DNA of 64,000 nucleotides, taken from NCBI GenBank assembly GCA_902806565.1, contig CADCXA010000016.1, positions 744,001-808,000 on the forward strand, in the 5' to 3' direction. The notes beneath the pieces were generated by a model. It had not been told where the DNA came from. It searched no databases and worked only from the letters and a program-made list of their open reading frames with translations. The position numbers were made by a program, and so were the translations under genes. The DNA is from Hypoxylon rubiginosum (lineage: Eukaryota; Ascomycota; Sordariomycetes; Xylariales; Hypoxylaceae). Every line of letters starts with the position of its first letter. Positions within the stretch are counted from its first letter, which is position 1. This document shows positions 1-12,976 of this stretch, one piece after another.

Positions 1-1925
1 AAGGCTATCCCGGCCAGGCTCATACGCGGACGCCGTCATTAGTGCGAGGCGAATAAATATGGACTAGACAAAAATAGCAGCATTAAGGAGAACAGACGAA
101 GAAGAAAAGGCTCCGAGAGTCAAATTATCTAAACTGAGCCAAGCAATGTGCTATGTAGTACAGCTATGTACTACATATACCGAATGATGAGAAAGGGCCG
201 TATGTACTACCTAGCTGTGTCTGTGTGTGTGTGTGTGTGTCTATCGGGCTTTGTCTAATACACCTTCTCGCCTAATTCCCATTCCCATTCCCATTCCCAC
301 CGCCCCCTCGATCCCTCGCCAAAAATGTCACAGTAAGCGCAGCATTAGCCCGCCTCGCCCGCCCGCCTGTCCACCTCTCTTAGGATAGCCTGCATGCCAC
401 TATGTAGAAACCGACGATGGGGCTGTCGATATTGGCGGTTCTGGACCCCAAAGTGTGGGACGGCGGCGTATTGCGGCGTCTGCGCATCTAGGCATCTCAA
501 CCTGCGGTCTGATCTCGTCCCTCTGTTTGGCTGGAGGGACGTTCAGCTGCCACATGGCAAAAGGTGGGCACCGTAGATGAAAATAGGATTCCAGTAGCTC
601 GGTAGATCGGATAACGCGTACATGGCCTAGGTAGTAAGGTTAGGATGTATGTATGGATGGGGTCGTGGATCGCAAAAGAATTTCGAAGGTTCTCCCCTAG
701 CGTATTATCTTTTTTTTTCTTCCTTTTTTTCTTTTTTACTTCACCGGTCGGTAAGGGGGGACAAGGGGATCTGTCTCTCAAAAAGCCCGACCGGTTATTA
801 CTTCTTATTACTCATATATACAGGCTAAGCTGCGTCAGGCTAACGAGACCGGTGAGACAGCTTTCGAGGCTACGAGCAACCTACCCTTTATCCTCTAAAA
901 CCTTGTCTTCTCAGCAGCTAGAACGCTCCGAGGCCGCCCCCATTCCTCTCTCCAAGACCACTTTACGCGCGTCGCGCAACGATGGTCGGGGACCACGACC
1001 GGGCTGTAAATCTCCACTCTCCCGGCCGTTAGACTTGGTCTTAGACATGATGACATTCGTAAACGCCGATGATCAAGATCATCCTCACATGGCAAATGTA
1101 CCATATCTGATGAAGAAATGAGCATCCCGTAGTCTCTGACCAACGTAACCACTGCCAGCGTGTGATCAAACAGCTGTGCTAACGGCTCTACGGTTCACGA
1201 CAGGCTCCTGTCTGACGTTTCACTGATAGTTCACGTAGAGGGTATTTCTCTGGAATAGCCATCGTAGATAGCTGCGACGTAGACATCGAAGCCGGTTATG
1301 TATTTCTAATTTGAGGTTTTGTCAGTCTAGAGGTAAGGTACAATCTGTGTGTCCCGTATTTATATTCATCCCGTGTCGTTGCCCGTCGCAAATTCATCAT
1401 CGTTATCATAAACAAGGCCATCTTGCCCTCCTCCCCCTCGAAGAAGATCGTGAATCCGTGCGCATATTACCATGGAAATATCCGTCCCTAAAGCAGCAAA
1501 GTTTGGACGCGGTGTAACGACAGAAATTGGACGCCGGGATGTTTGCACATGCGAATTTTTTGTGCGATCAGTCTATATATGCCCCTTTCCGTGCAATAGA
1601 GATGAAAAAGATAAAAAGGTAAGATGAAAAAAAGGGAAGAAAAGGAACGGTGTCGTCATCCATGGCTTGGTTCGCCTTCGGTTCGCCCCCAAGTCGCATG
1701 TGATGAGTTACACCGAAATCACAGGAATCTTATGGCCCGTCGACGCCGCCTACCGCCTGACCGCTCTCCTGTTCGTTGATGCAAGAGTCCGTGGTGATAC
1801 AATGGAAATCGAGGATTGTGTCTCATGAATGTGACGGTCGGGATGTTGCAAGAATATCTCGTACCATAACCTGCCCTGGCAGTCTAGAAACTGCATGTGA
1901 CTTCGCAATTGTTTTTTTTTCTCTC
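1..1925. other. Intergenic, no supported gene
   Basis: No convincing coding region; the open frames are short, overlap on both strands and resemble nothing I recognise. It holds a 10-bp inverted repeat (152-161 / 168-177), a GT microsatellite (about 222-240), four copies of ATTCCC (275-298) and a pyrimidine tract (about 709-738). Its right end lies downstream of the F-box gene that ends at 1926, so part of it may be 3' UTR. Confidence 0.6.
152..177. repeat. Perfect 10-bp inverted repeat, 6-nt loop
   Basis: The arms TATGTAGTAC and GTACTACATA are exact reverse complements separated by AGCTAT. It lies in non-coding DNA and is built from the GTAC/TATGTA words that recur in the intergenic regions of this window. 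No function can be assigned. Confidence 0.6.
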
Positions 1926-3423
1926 TCAATAGCTCTGTTGACCCAGGCCACTTCCGGGATACGGGCCCCCGTAGAAGACGTACTGTTCGAAAGGTAGGCA
2001 GTTGATCGTATTTCGCGAGCTCCGCACCCATCCGGGGCGAGGTACCTCCTCCCATTCCTCGTTGGTCAGCGGGTAGAAGTTGTAAGCCTCGTGTGAGGGT
2101 AGCTCGTGGTGTTCGCACTCGAAGATGCCTTCGAGATGTATTCGCTCCAGCCTGGGCAGCTTGAAGCGTAGCCCCGTGAACAGGGACTTGAACGTCCCTT
2201 CGTACAGGTGGACTCCTCCCAGGGACACCTCGAAGGGCTTAGCCAGCCCGCGACCGCCAAGACGTAGCCGCGTTAGAGTAGAGCCGTGTCGTGCGAGAAA
2301 TTCCTTAAGGTCGTCCTCCTCGCAGGAAACGCCCTCCAGGGTCAAGTGGGTGAGTTGCTCGAATGTGAAGTCATAAAGCAGCTCCCGGAAGGACAGGGCA
2401 AACTTGGAGCTCTCGCTCGTGTAAGGGTGGAACGCAAGTTTCAATTTGGTCAGTTCCCTAGTAAGGCGCAAGATACGACCAAGTCCATTCACGGACCTGA
2501 AGGCCGACCCGGGACCCTGCAGCCCCGACGGGTCTAGAGTCAGGTTGAGACTTTTTAAACTGTCAAATGCCTGGGCGTGCGCGAACCAGTGGTTGCGATG
2601 CCTTGGCAGGCGGAATACCTCGAGCGGAAGTCGATCGACCTTGAAAGAGTCCAGACGAATTCCGTGGAGTGCGGATATGATAGCGTCCAAATTGCTGTAC
2701 GTCTGATTTCGGTCAAGTTTCCTACAGCTAGGGTAATCGAACACCTCCTTTATCAGGGGGTTTTCCAGGGGACATTGGGTAAATGTGACCTCGAAATCTT
2801 TAAGATTCGGGAGAGCAGAGCAGGCTTCTCGGAGGTCGTCAGCTTTCAGATGCAATGGGCCGACGGTCTTACGCCCCCTCTCGATCCTGTCGAATTCCCG
2901 CCTAGCCGATCCCATAACCTCATTGCGTTGATCTGGAGGCGTCACAAAATTTTGGAACCTGTAGAACTAAGTGAGTATAATCTGGTCTTGTCTTGATGAC
3001 GCAGAATATTGCGGTCTGGCACGGGGGTAGTGACAATGTACACGTAAACAGCGGTACAAGTACAAGACACTTGCATGCAGATAGGGCAGACGTGGCGAGT
3101 CGTATAGGGTAGTATTGCGTGTCAATAAAAAGAAAAGAAAAAAGAGACATAACTTACCATGAAGTACTCCAGGCATCATAATATGAAAGCTCTCCTAGAA
3201 ATATGCAAATGGACGTGATACTTCCTCTCAGTCGATCGTGAAGCGCAATCGAATGTAGTCGTTCGATATCATTCCTCCAACCAACGGCGGTAAATTTAGG
3301 AGATAGCAAGTAGCTGTAGCCTACATCTGCTAAAATCCGGGAGTTCTCTCGTAGGTTTCTGACGGACTCGGGGTCGCAGTGAGAGAAGATGAGTCTCAAT
3401 AGCTCGACTGGAAGAGTATCCAT
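1926..3423 (-). CDS. F-box protein with LRR-like C-terminal region (2 exons)
   Basis: Predicted adaptor of SCF ubiquitin ligases; the substrate is unknown. Model: exon 1 3423-3158, intron 3157-2959 (GTAAGT...TACAG, 199 nt, long for this window), exon 2 2958-1926, giving 432 aa. The start is an ATG directly followed by an F-box-like segment (MDTLPVELLRLIFSHCDPES, residues 1-20). The joined frame reads STSW-FQNFVTPPD across the junction. The rest has leucine-rich spacing typical of fungal F-box/LRR proteins (for example LTHLTLEGVSC, LTRLRLGG, LPRLERIHLEG), and the C-terminus has an aromatic stretch around EQYVFYGGPYP. No orthologue name is assigned, because fungal F-box families expand rapidly. 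It is the gene nearest the left edge and is on the same strand as the second F-box gene, but the two are not close paralogues by eye. Confidence 0.75.
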
Positions 3424-4638
3424 AGAGTATGTATAGATGTACGTATAGGATTGAGACCTATGTAGGTAGGTTGACTTATACGAGGTAGAACAAGAAAAGA
3501 AGAAGGGCAGAAGGCTAGGGTTTTGTAGTAGGGGGGGAAAGATACACGTATGAAAAAGCCCAACACCGCCAGTTCGAAGCGTACGAAATATGAAGAAAAC
3601 GGCACAACAGATCGGATTAGAGGCTAGATTTCAAAAGAAGGAAAATACAAAATCTCCTACGCGTTCCCGACGAATTTTTCTACTTGGAAAGGGCGGTTAG
3701 TAAATAGGGTAGCAAGAATGGCCGTGGTCCGTACTCAACGAAATGGCGGAGAGATGAATGTTTGGGTGCATCTTTTTCTGCAACGAGCCTTTCCGGTTCT
3801 AGGACAAAGGGAAAAAACCGCACCAACTATCGGTGAGAATGAGACACACATATACAATGTACTAAATCTTTCCAATTTCCTGGCGGACAGCAGCATGGAC
3901 TAAAAAACAATAATAATCTAGTCACAGAATGTTCCGTTGTGAATGGGTCCCTTTTTCCCAGCACGTACTCCGGGGGCTGAAAGGATTTGGCAAGGTGAGA
4001 TGGCGGTAAAGGCACCCTTGTACAACCGTCAGAAGAAGCTGGGTACGGTGAAGAAAAAAGAACAGTCTGAGAAGATCCAAAGGTCGACTGTGACCCAGGA
4101 GCCCAGCAGCCCCAGCTAATTCCAGTTCCTGCATTAGGCCTTATTGGACGCGGATAGGCACCGTCTGGACATAATCTTGGCGGACTGTACGAATCCGACG
4201 TCGTGATTCGTTTGTTGAGAATCTCGGAACCCCTGCTAGGCTTAGCGGGCAACACGATACAGCTCATCGGTGGCGCTTTTTCTTCAACATGCCTCCTGGC
4301 ATCTGGCATCTCTACATGCCAGCAAGCCAGCGAGCCGGCTCTGACTGAAGCCTGTCCCTTGCATGTATTGAAAGTGGAAAGGGGCTAAAAAATGCAAATG
4401 CAAATGCAAAGAAGCGGACATCTTGTCATAAATCTTTTCAGTTAGAAGCCATGAGAAGAAAAGAAACAAAAAAGGGAATCGCTATGTATTATAAAATTGA
4501 CCCGCAGTTCCGGACGCCCCATACGCGATAGGACCCCCATCTGATAAGTGTGCCCTGAATAAGAGCCGTGCGTCTAGGCGGCTCTCAGATAAAATACAAC
4601 ACAACGAACTCTGACCCGCTGATGGGTCGAGTCACCGC
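3424..4638. other. Intergenic, between the two F-box genes
   Basis: This holds the 5' flank of the first F-box gene and the 3' flank of the second (both minus strand). The open frames here are short and unconvincing. Three tandem copies of TGCAAA lie at about 4392-4409. Nothing else was recognised. Confidence 0.6.
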
Positions 4639-7329
4639 TCATAGTCTACCGTGTCTCGCCTTAAATATGGCGACCTTGTCATCGTAAAACAGTATCTCAC
4701 GTAACCGAAGCCGTGCTGTTGACCGAATCAGGTCACCTACCTGTATCGATTCTGCTTCGGACAAGGCATCGACGTCGGATAGATCGCTGAAATCATCCAT
4801 CGTAAGCATCGGGTTCACATTGGCGTTGTCATCATTCGCATCGTCATCTTCCTCCTCCGTCTCGTCGTCCTCGGTACCATCGTCCCCGTTGTCGTCGTCT
4901 ATATCGATCACAATCGCACCGTTTCCATGCTGATCTCCATTGAGGCCGCCAACATCAGGGCTACTGACATCGTTCGGTCGAGCCTCTAGTATCTCGAAGC
5001 ATTTCGACCCTATGCCTACGTAGCAAAGTTGGATTTCCGTACGTAGGGTGATGATGTCGACAAGCTGGAGCGCGAGCTCTTTGGGCTCGTAATTCACGGA
5101 AATGTGTTCCAATATGTGCGAAATGTGCAACGATCGAAGCTGGGGGGCGTTTGGAAGCCGCTGGAGGAATGGATGCTGTAGGCAAAGATTTGGTCAGTTC
5201 TCACAATCGACACCGCTGCAGCGAACCCGGGGTGATGCTTTTGCTTACCCAGTCCTTATAATCGAACGCCGCGGAAAGTTCCCTGAGATTAGGCATTCGC
5301 CCGCTAGTGATGTAGGATACCATTTCACTACTAAGCACCCAACTAGTCCAGCGACGGCCCTCCCCCGACTCGTCTGAGCTGTCGAGAAGCAGCTTCTTTA
5401 GGCTTAGCCTATGCCGCTTTATCGCACCTTTGAATATCTGACCAATCTTGACAGCTCCCAGGGTACGCCGTCGATCTTGCAAGAAAAGTACCTCCAGGCT
5501 ATTCGGTGCTAGAGTGTCCTTGATGAAACCGATGAGAGTACTTGAAGTCATGTCAGTATGTATATGTTTCAAGCCCAGATGATATTGAGCGGGTGAGCCG
5601 TGAGCTGCTGGCGTAGGGCGGAACTGCCGTTTTAATGCCCTCCAGAGATTGTCAGCAAACATGCAGTCCAGGATCGTGAGGTTTCTCAAAACACCCCAAT
5701 CAATAGCTTTAGTGCAGACTTGTAGTGATAGCGGAACCCTCTCAAGCTCTAGCGTCTCTAACTGAAGCTTTCCATCGAGACATTTTCTCTCTACGTATGC
5801 TCCGCCGTTAGTCTGGTCTAACGCCGTCGTGGTATCGTGCTGTCGCTGATTCTGCGAATGTACTTGACTAGGTACCGCAGCGTCCACGTGTGTGATAGGT
5901 GAGGAGGTGCCATTAGAAGTTGGCGAGCCAAATTCTTCGACTCCGTCAAATTGGGGTGTGGAGTTTTGTTCCGGAGCTGGATCAGCTAGCTCCCTCTCCT
6001 GTATCTTCGCGGTAGGTTTTCGTCGAATATCGTATATTCTGCCGACTAGCACTCCCAGAACCCCTCCCAACCGCCTATCACCAATTCGACTTTCACCAGG
6101 CCATTGAGCATCGTGATCGACTTGTTGCAGTGTGTTACTATCCCAAGACTGTGCGAAGTCGGCCATACGCGCTTTCGATGAGATTCCGACCCGAAGTTCT
6201 CGAAGCCTAGATCTCGAGCGTTCGATAAGGACCGACATCTCATCTAGATAGGCTAGCTCATCGATGTCGAGAACTGTCAAGCTTTTCAGGGACGGTAGAA
6301 CGCTGAAAGCTGGATACTCGACATGACTTTCAGAGTACTTGATCGGCTGCGTCACAGATGGGTGGAAATCGCTAGGTAGTGTATGGCCCACAGGAGTTAC
6401 CGTACTTCCAATCGGCGGGATGGTTAGAGGCGGCGGCGGCGGAGGCTGGATTGGACTAGTGATAGAGGAAGTAGGATCAGACACTTCAGAGTTGTCGTGC
6501 CAACGTACCCAGACCTTCTCGAGTTTGGATTCGCCCTCGGGGTAGTGATCCTGGAGGGATGCGAGGGCCATGAAAACTTCAGATAGAACCCCGGTTGGCA
6601 TATCCCAGACGAATGTCTCCAAATTGATCATCTTGCCCACAGCTATCGCTACCAACGTTCCTAGCATCTTGCCGCTCTCTTTGGTTACCTCATATTCCGA
6701 GGTCCAGTCTTTGGGACCATTGCCGAGTGAAAACTTGCGCGTGTATTTCGCATATTGGTTGTCGACGAGTCGCTGGGACGGCTTCGAGTTCCCTACTGAA
6801 CTTCCTCGCATCCATCTTGATCTCTGCGCGAACTTGCTACCGAGACACAGTGTGGCCAACCCATACGTTAGCGCATCAACATTTTTACTGTCGGATGGAG
6901 GAACTGTATCGTCGGGCCAAACGATGTCGAAGCGGGCATAGATATGAGGTATTGTGAGATAGTAGAGCGTGGAATTCGTCAAAGCTAGCGACGTCAGGTC
7001 GTTCGTATGGGTGACCTGATTCACGGGAGTCAGCGAGGCTTGTACGTATCAATAAACAGGTATTTCTAGCTTGCCTCCTTAACAATCAACCTCAAGATAT
7101 CAACCGGCAGGTCAAGTAGCTGTAATGGACGGGGCTTAGCCTTTATGGCTTCCCACTCCCGTCCCTTTCCTCTGAGTAGTTTGGATAAGTTCGGTAGAGG
7201 CGGCTCGCGTATGGGAAGCTCGGAAGAGGACGATTCCGATAGATATTGACCGTTCTCTTGCCTGGTTTGCGAGTGCGATACTAGCAGGTCCTTGAAGTTG
7301 GAGCAGCTAGAATCGGCGCTGTTGGCCAT
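4639..7329 (-). CDS. Large F-box protein (3 exons, one GC-AG intron)
   Basis: Predicted SCF ubiquitin-ligase adaptor, 852 aa. Exons: 7329-7075, 7015-5249 and 5175-4639. The F-box is split by intron 1: LQLLDLPVDILRLIVKE (residues 69-85) continues as VTHTNDLTSLALTNSTLYYL, a pattern common in a fungal F-box family. Intron 1 (7074-7016, 59 nt) starts with GC rather than GT (GAG|GCAAGC) and has a CTGAC branch site. Intron 2 (5248-5176, 73 nt) is canonical GTAAGC...TACAG with an ACTGAC branch site. The central part has a proline-rich linker and Ser/Thr-rich stretches. The C-terminal exon carries an acidic Asp/Glu tract at about residues 765-792, followed by a short basic end. Substrate and physiological role are unknown. 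Confidence 0.82.
7016..7074 (-). other. GC-AG spliceosomal intron
   Basis: The intron begins GCAAGC and ends ATCAG, with a CTGAC branch site about 13 nt before the acceptor. Splicing here rejoins the F-box in frame (VKE|VTHTND); reading through gives a stop two codons later (AGC TAG). No usable GT donor restores the motif. Confidence 0.8.
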
Positions 7330-7973
7330 GATGCTTCTTGGTTAAGGATGTCCCTAGTGTATAATGTCACTTGATGCTAGAGGCGCCCTGTACCATCGAA
7401 TCGCATGCTGTCGAAGGCGATGATCGGCGCCCACGATTGATGCCAGGTATGGAATACGAGAAAGTAGCTGCAAAGATACTGTATCGTGTCGCGCGCAGGA
7501 TATATGTTGTAGTTGCCTAAGGCGGGATGATGAATGCGATGTGAAGATTGTAGGTATGCAGCTAAGTTGCATGTGGTGGAGGTATCTAACGTATTAAAGA
7601 GTTACGATACCTCTATGTAGGTATATGTAGATATCGATTGGGAGAACCGTTAAGAAACTAGAAACCCAATTTCTGCATATGCCTTCAAATATGCAGAAGC
7701 TGGAGGGGCATGACTCCAGTTGGGAAGTTGTGAGGTACCTAAATGATTGATTTGATCACTTCATGTATTTCATGAGCGGCCCGGCGAGGCTTTGCGTCTG
7801 GTAAGGTTCCGTAATTGAAGCCTTTGGCAAGAGGTAAGACTTTCCTTTTAATTGGCTTGTTGCACAGGGCACATGGCGCGTAAAACATAAGGTTGGCACC
7901 TAACTCAAAGAGGAACGGCCAATCCCCACAGGAGCATGGTATCTGAAAGTATCTAGGTATATGCCTAGTCAGC
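7330..7973. other. Intergenic, left flank of the RIP island
   Basis: This is the upstream region of the large F-box gene and runs up to the retrotransposon target site. Base composition is ordinary until 7978, so the A+T-rich state does not spread into this flank. No gene is supported. Confidence 0.6.
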
Positions 7974-7978
7974 CTGCC
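7974..7978. repeat. Target-site duplication, left copy
   Basis: CTGCC directly precedes the TGT of the 5' LTR. The right copy after the 3' LTR is TTGCC, one C/T transition away. Five bp is the usual duplication length for Ty1/copia and Ty3/gypsy type integration. Confidence 0.6.
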
Positions 7979-8111
7979 TGTGGCAGTGTATGTGTGTAAG
8001 TACTCTCTTGATAATGGATGGGGAAAATCTAAGAATTTCTTATCCTAATATTAATTAAAATATATATATGTGTATATAGGTATATAAAACTAAGCTTTAA
8101 TATATATAATA
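7979..8111. repeat. 5' LTR of the RIP-mutated element
   Basis: 133 bp, gap-free against 15171-15303. By hand count about 38 positions differ, all transitions. Its outer (left) part keeps original G and C bases, including TGTGGCAGTG at the very edge. Its inner (right) end is mutated to A and T. Confidence 0.88.
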
Positions 8112-11100
8112 ATTTTTTTTTAATAAAATAAATAAAGTTATATTTTTATAATAAAATAACTAATAATATATTAATTTTAATATTAATATTAATATTATTT
8201 TTTATTTTAATATATTTTTTATATATAAATTAAATAAATATTATTTACTAATTACTTTTTTATTAATTATTTATTAAATTTATAATTTAATTTTTTATAT
8301 TATATTAAATATTATTTTTTATTTTTAATTATTTTTTTATTAATAATATAAATTTATAAATAATTTTATATATAAATTAAATTAATTAATAATAATTATT
8401 TAATATATTTATTTATTAATATTAATTTTAAGTAATTAATAAAAATAATATTATAAATTTTAATATTATATTTTTTAAAATTAAACTAATATATTATTAT
8501 ATTAATATATTTAATAATATAAAAAAAATTAATTATTTATTATAATATTTTTAAATTTATTAATATAATAAATAATAAGTTATATTTTTTATATAAATAT
8601 AAAAATATATAATTACTAATATAAAAATATTTAAATTATTTTTTAATATTATAATATTTTTTTATTATTATTAATATTAATATTATTATATTTATAGCTT
8701 TAATTTAAATTAATAAAAATAAAATATAATATATTTTATTATTAATAAATTAATATTAAGTAATAATAATTAATATATTATTTAATATAAATTTTAATAT
8801 TAATTTATTAAATAATTATTTTATTATAAAATAAAATATATAATTATATTTAAATTATAAATAAGGTAATATATTTTTTTAATTTATAAAATTATTTATA
8901 ATATAAATATAATAATAAAATATAAATTAAATAATTTATATAAATATTTTTAATTATTTATTTACTTATAAATAATATATTATTATATATAATAATTTAA
9001 TATTAATAGTTTTTTATATTAATATTTATATAATAAAAAGAAATTTTAAATTATAATTTAAAATAATTTATTTAAAAAAGTTTTAATTTGTTTTTAAAAA
9101 ATGTTATATTAATATTTATTTTTATTATTTAATTAATTAAATTTTTTTTTTTTAATATTAATTAGTTTTATTTTATAGATTTATAAATTATAATTAAGTA
9201 TTTATTATAATTATTTTTTAATAATAATAATGTTATAATAAAATTAATTATAATTTAAAAATATAAATATAATAAAATTATAATTAATTATAAAATATTA
9301 TAAAGTTTATGTTTTTTATATTATAAAATATAATATTAAAAGTATTTATTAATATATTTTTTAAGTTTTTTTAAGTTTTAATAAATATAAAAAAGTTAAA
9401 AATAATATAATAATTTATTATAACTTATATAATTTTTTTTATATATTATTTTTTATAATATTAATAAATAAAATTATAAAATATAAAATTAATTTATTAA
9501 CTTATTAATAATATTTTATAGAAAATTATTTTTAATTTAAAATAATAAAATAATTTAATTTTATTAAAATAATTAATTATTATAAAATATTATTTTTAAT
9601 ATATAATATTAATAAGGATTTTTAATATAATTTTATTAAATTTTTTTATAAAAATTTAAATTTATTTTAATAAAAATTAAAAAGTTTTTAATAATATTAT
9701 TTAATAAAATATTAATATTTTATATAAATTTTAATAATAATTATATTAATAATAAAAAATTATATATAACTTAATAAATTTAATATATAATTTAATATTT
9801 TTTATAATTATTAAATAAAATATTAAAGCCTTTTAAATTATTTAAATAAAAGTTTAATAATAATAATTTTTATAATAAATAATTAAAAACATTAAAAATA
9901 ATATAATTATAATTTAGTTTATATAAAATATTAATATTTTATTTATTAATATATTTTAAAATATAAATAATTTATATATTATTTATATTAAATACTATAA
10001 AATTAATAATATTATTTTAATATTAAAACTTAAAAATAATTTTATAATCTATAAAAATTATAAATAATTAAATTTTTAATATTTGAAATTAATAATTATA
10101 TTTATATAAATATTATATAAATTTTAATAATTTTATTTTTATTAACTAATATTTTATTTTAACTATTAATAAAAATTATAATAAAAATATAATTATTTTA
10201 ATAATATATTATAATAAATATTTAATAATTTTATTATTTTTTATTAATAATAAAATAACTTTATTTTTAATATAATATATTTTAATATTAATATTATTAA
10301 TAAAAATATTAAAATTAATAAATAATTATTATATAAAAAAGTAAAATATAAATTTTATATTATTAAATAATATTAATTTAATTTTAATAAAAATAACTTA
10401 TTTTTTTTTTAAAAAATATATAAAAACTATTATTATAACTTATATATAATAATTTTATTTAAATTATCTTTTAATAAAATATTTTAATAATTTTATTTTA
10501 TAATTTTATAAAAAATAAATAAAAATATTATATAATAAAATATAATTATAAAATTAAATTATAAATTTAATAAAAATCTTTAAATTTTTTAATATATTAA
10601 GGAATTTTAATTAATAAATTATTTTTAATTACTTTTTAATTATTATTATATTAAAAGTGTTAATTAATTAACTTAATATAATAATATTTAAAAATATAAT
10701 ATATAATTTTAATAAATTAATACTAATATTAATATTATAAAAAATTATAAATATAATTTAAATATTATATAAATATTTATTAAAAATTCGTAATAAAATA
10801 ATAATATTATTATAATATAAATAATTAACAATATTATAAAAAAGGATATTTATTTATTATTAAATATAAATATTATTATTTTTATAACTTATAATTATAT
10901 AATTAAAAATATATTAACCTTTATAAATTATAATTATAAATACTTATTAAAAATCTAAATATATTTACTATTAATAATAAAATATAATAATATTAAAAAT
11001 TATTAAAAACTTTATTATTATAATATATTATATTATTTTATTTTAAATTTAAACTAAATATATATTATTTAAAATAATATAATTAAATAAATAAATATTA

Positions 11101-12940
11101 ATAACTATATAACCTTTTTTTTTATTATTAAATATTATTTATTAAACAATAAAAATAAAAAAATAAAAAAATATTATATATTTTATTTTATAAATTTTAT
11201 ATGTTTATCTTAGCTTTTTTAATATTTTAATAATAAATTTCTTAAATTCCTAATTAAGAAAATATATATAATAATATTTAGGAATTTTTTTTTATTAATT
11301 AAATTTAAAATTAATTCTTATTTATTTCTTTATTAAAATATTAATAAATTTAATATCCTAAAAAATAATTAAAAATTTAAATAAAAATTATAATATTTAT
11401 TACATTTTTATTAAATTTTTAAGATTATTATAAATTATAATATTTATAAAATATTTAATAAATTATTTAAAATTATATATTTTAATTATTATAAATTTAA
11501 TTTTTTTTAATAATTTTAATTAATATATTATAAATTTAACTATTATTATAACATTAATTTTCTTAATTTAAAATATTATATATTTTTAATTTAAAAATAA
11601 TAAATATCTTATTAATTTTTTAAACTATATAATAATTAATTTATTAATTTTATTATATATTAAAATGTTTTAAATTTTAATATTAATTAATAAAATAAAA
11701 AAATTAAAAAAACCTTTTATTAGTTTAAATAATAAATTTTATTTATTATTTTTAATAATATAATAAATAAAAACTATTATATAAATATTAAATAAAATAA
11801 CTATATTTTTAATTATTTTTATAATAACTTTTTAATATTTATTATATAATATTATATTTATTAATATAATAATATTATAAAATTAAATAATAACTTTTTT
11901 TTAAAATATTAATATATTAAATTTTTTAAAAGTTAAAATATTTATATTAATTAATATATATACTTATAAATTATTTATTATTAAAACTTTTTATTTAAAA
12001 TATATTATAATAAATTTATTTTAAATGTTAATATTTTAAAAAATCATTAATATTATTATATAAAAATTAAATATATATATTATTAAACTAATATTATATA
12101 ATATTAATAATATAATTTTAATATATAATAATAAAATAAGGTATTTTTATTTAAACTATTAATAATTAATAAGTATTTTAAAATAATTAATATTATTATA
12201 AATATTAATTTAATATAAAAAGTTATATTTTAATAATATAATAAAAAATTTTATATAACTATATAAATAAAATTTATATTTAATATTAATATTAAGTTTT
12301 ATATTAATTAATAATTAAACTTATATTATTAACGTTAATTTAAATAATTATAATAATTATAAATTAAGTATAATTTAAATTAATATATTATATAAAATGT
12401 TAATAAATTTTTTATTATTTTTTATTAATTTTTAATTATATTTATAATATTAATACTTATTATATTAATTTTATAAATATTTATATAATATATTATTACT
12501 TTAAAATATAATTTAATAATTATAATAATAATATTAATTAAATAATATAAAAAATTAATAAAATATTAATTTAAAATAATTATTATTAATATTTTTTATT
12601 AATAATAATTAATAATTATTTAAATATAAAATTTTAAAGATATTTAAATATTTTTATTAATTTAAATTAATAATATTATTAAATATTAACTTAAATTAAT
12701 TAAAATTTTATTAACTAAGTAATTATAATAATGTTTGGTTTTTTTATTTTTAATAATATAATTAATATTAATTATTATATTAATTAAAAAATAAATTAGT
12801 TTTTATTATTAATAGTTTTTTATAATATATTTTTTATAGTTAAAATTATTATTATAAAACGTTTTTAATAAATAATATTAACAGTTATTTATTTTTTAAA
12901 ATAAATAATATTTAAATTAATATTAATTATAAAAATTATT

Positions 12941-12945
12941 ATAAT

Positions 12946-12970
<25 letters not shown>
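12941..12970. repeat. ATT trinucleotide run inside the element
   Basis: A run of TTA/ATT units within the A+T-only interior. It is probably a by-product of saturated RIP and slippage rather than a functional repeat. Confidence 0.6.
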
Positions 12971-12976
<6 letters not shown>

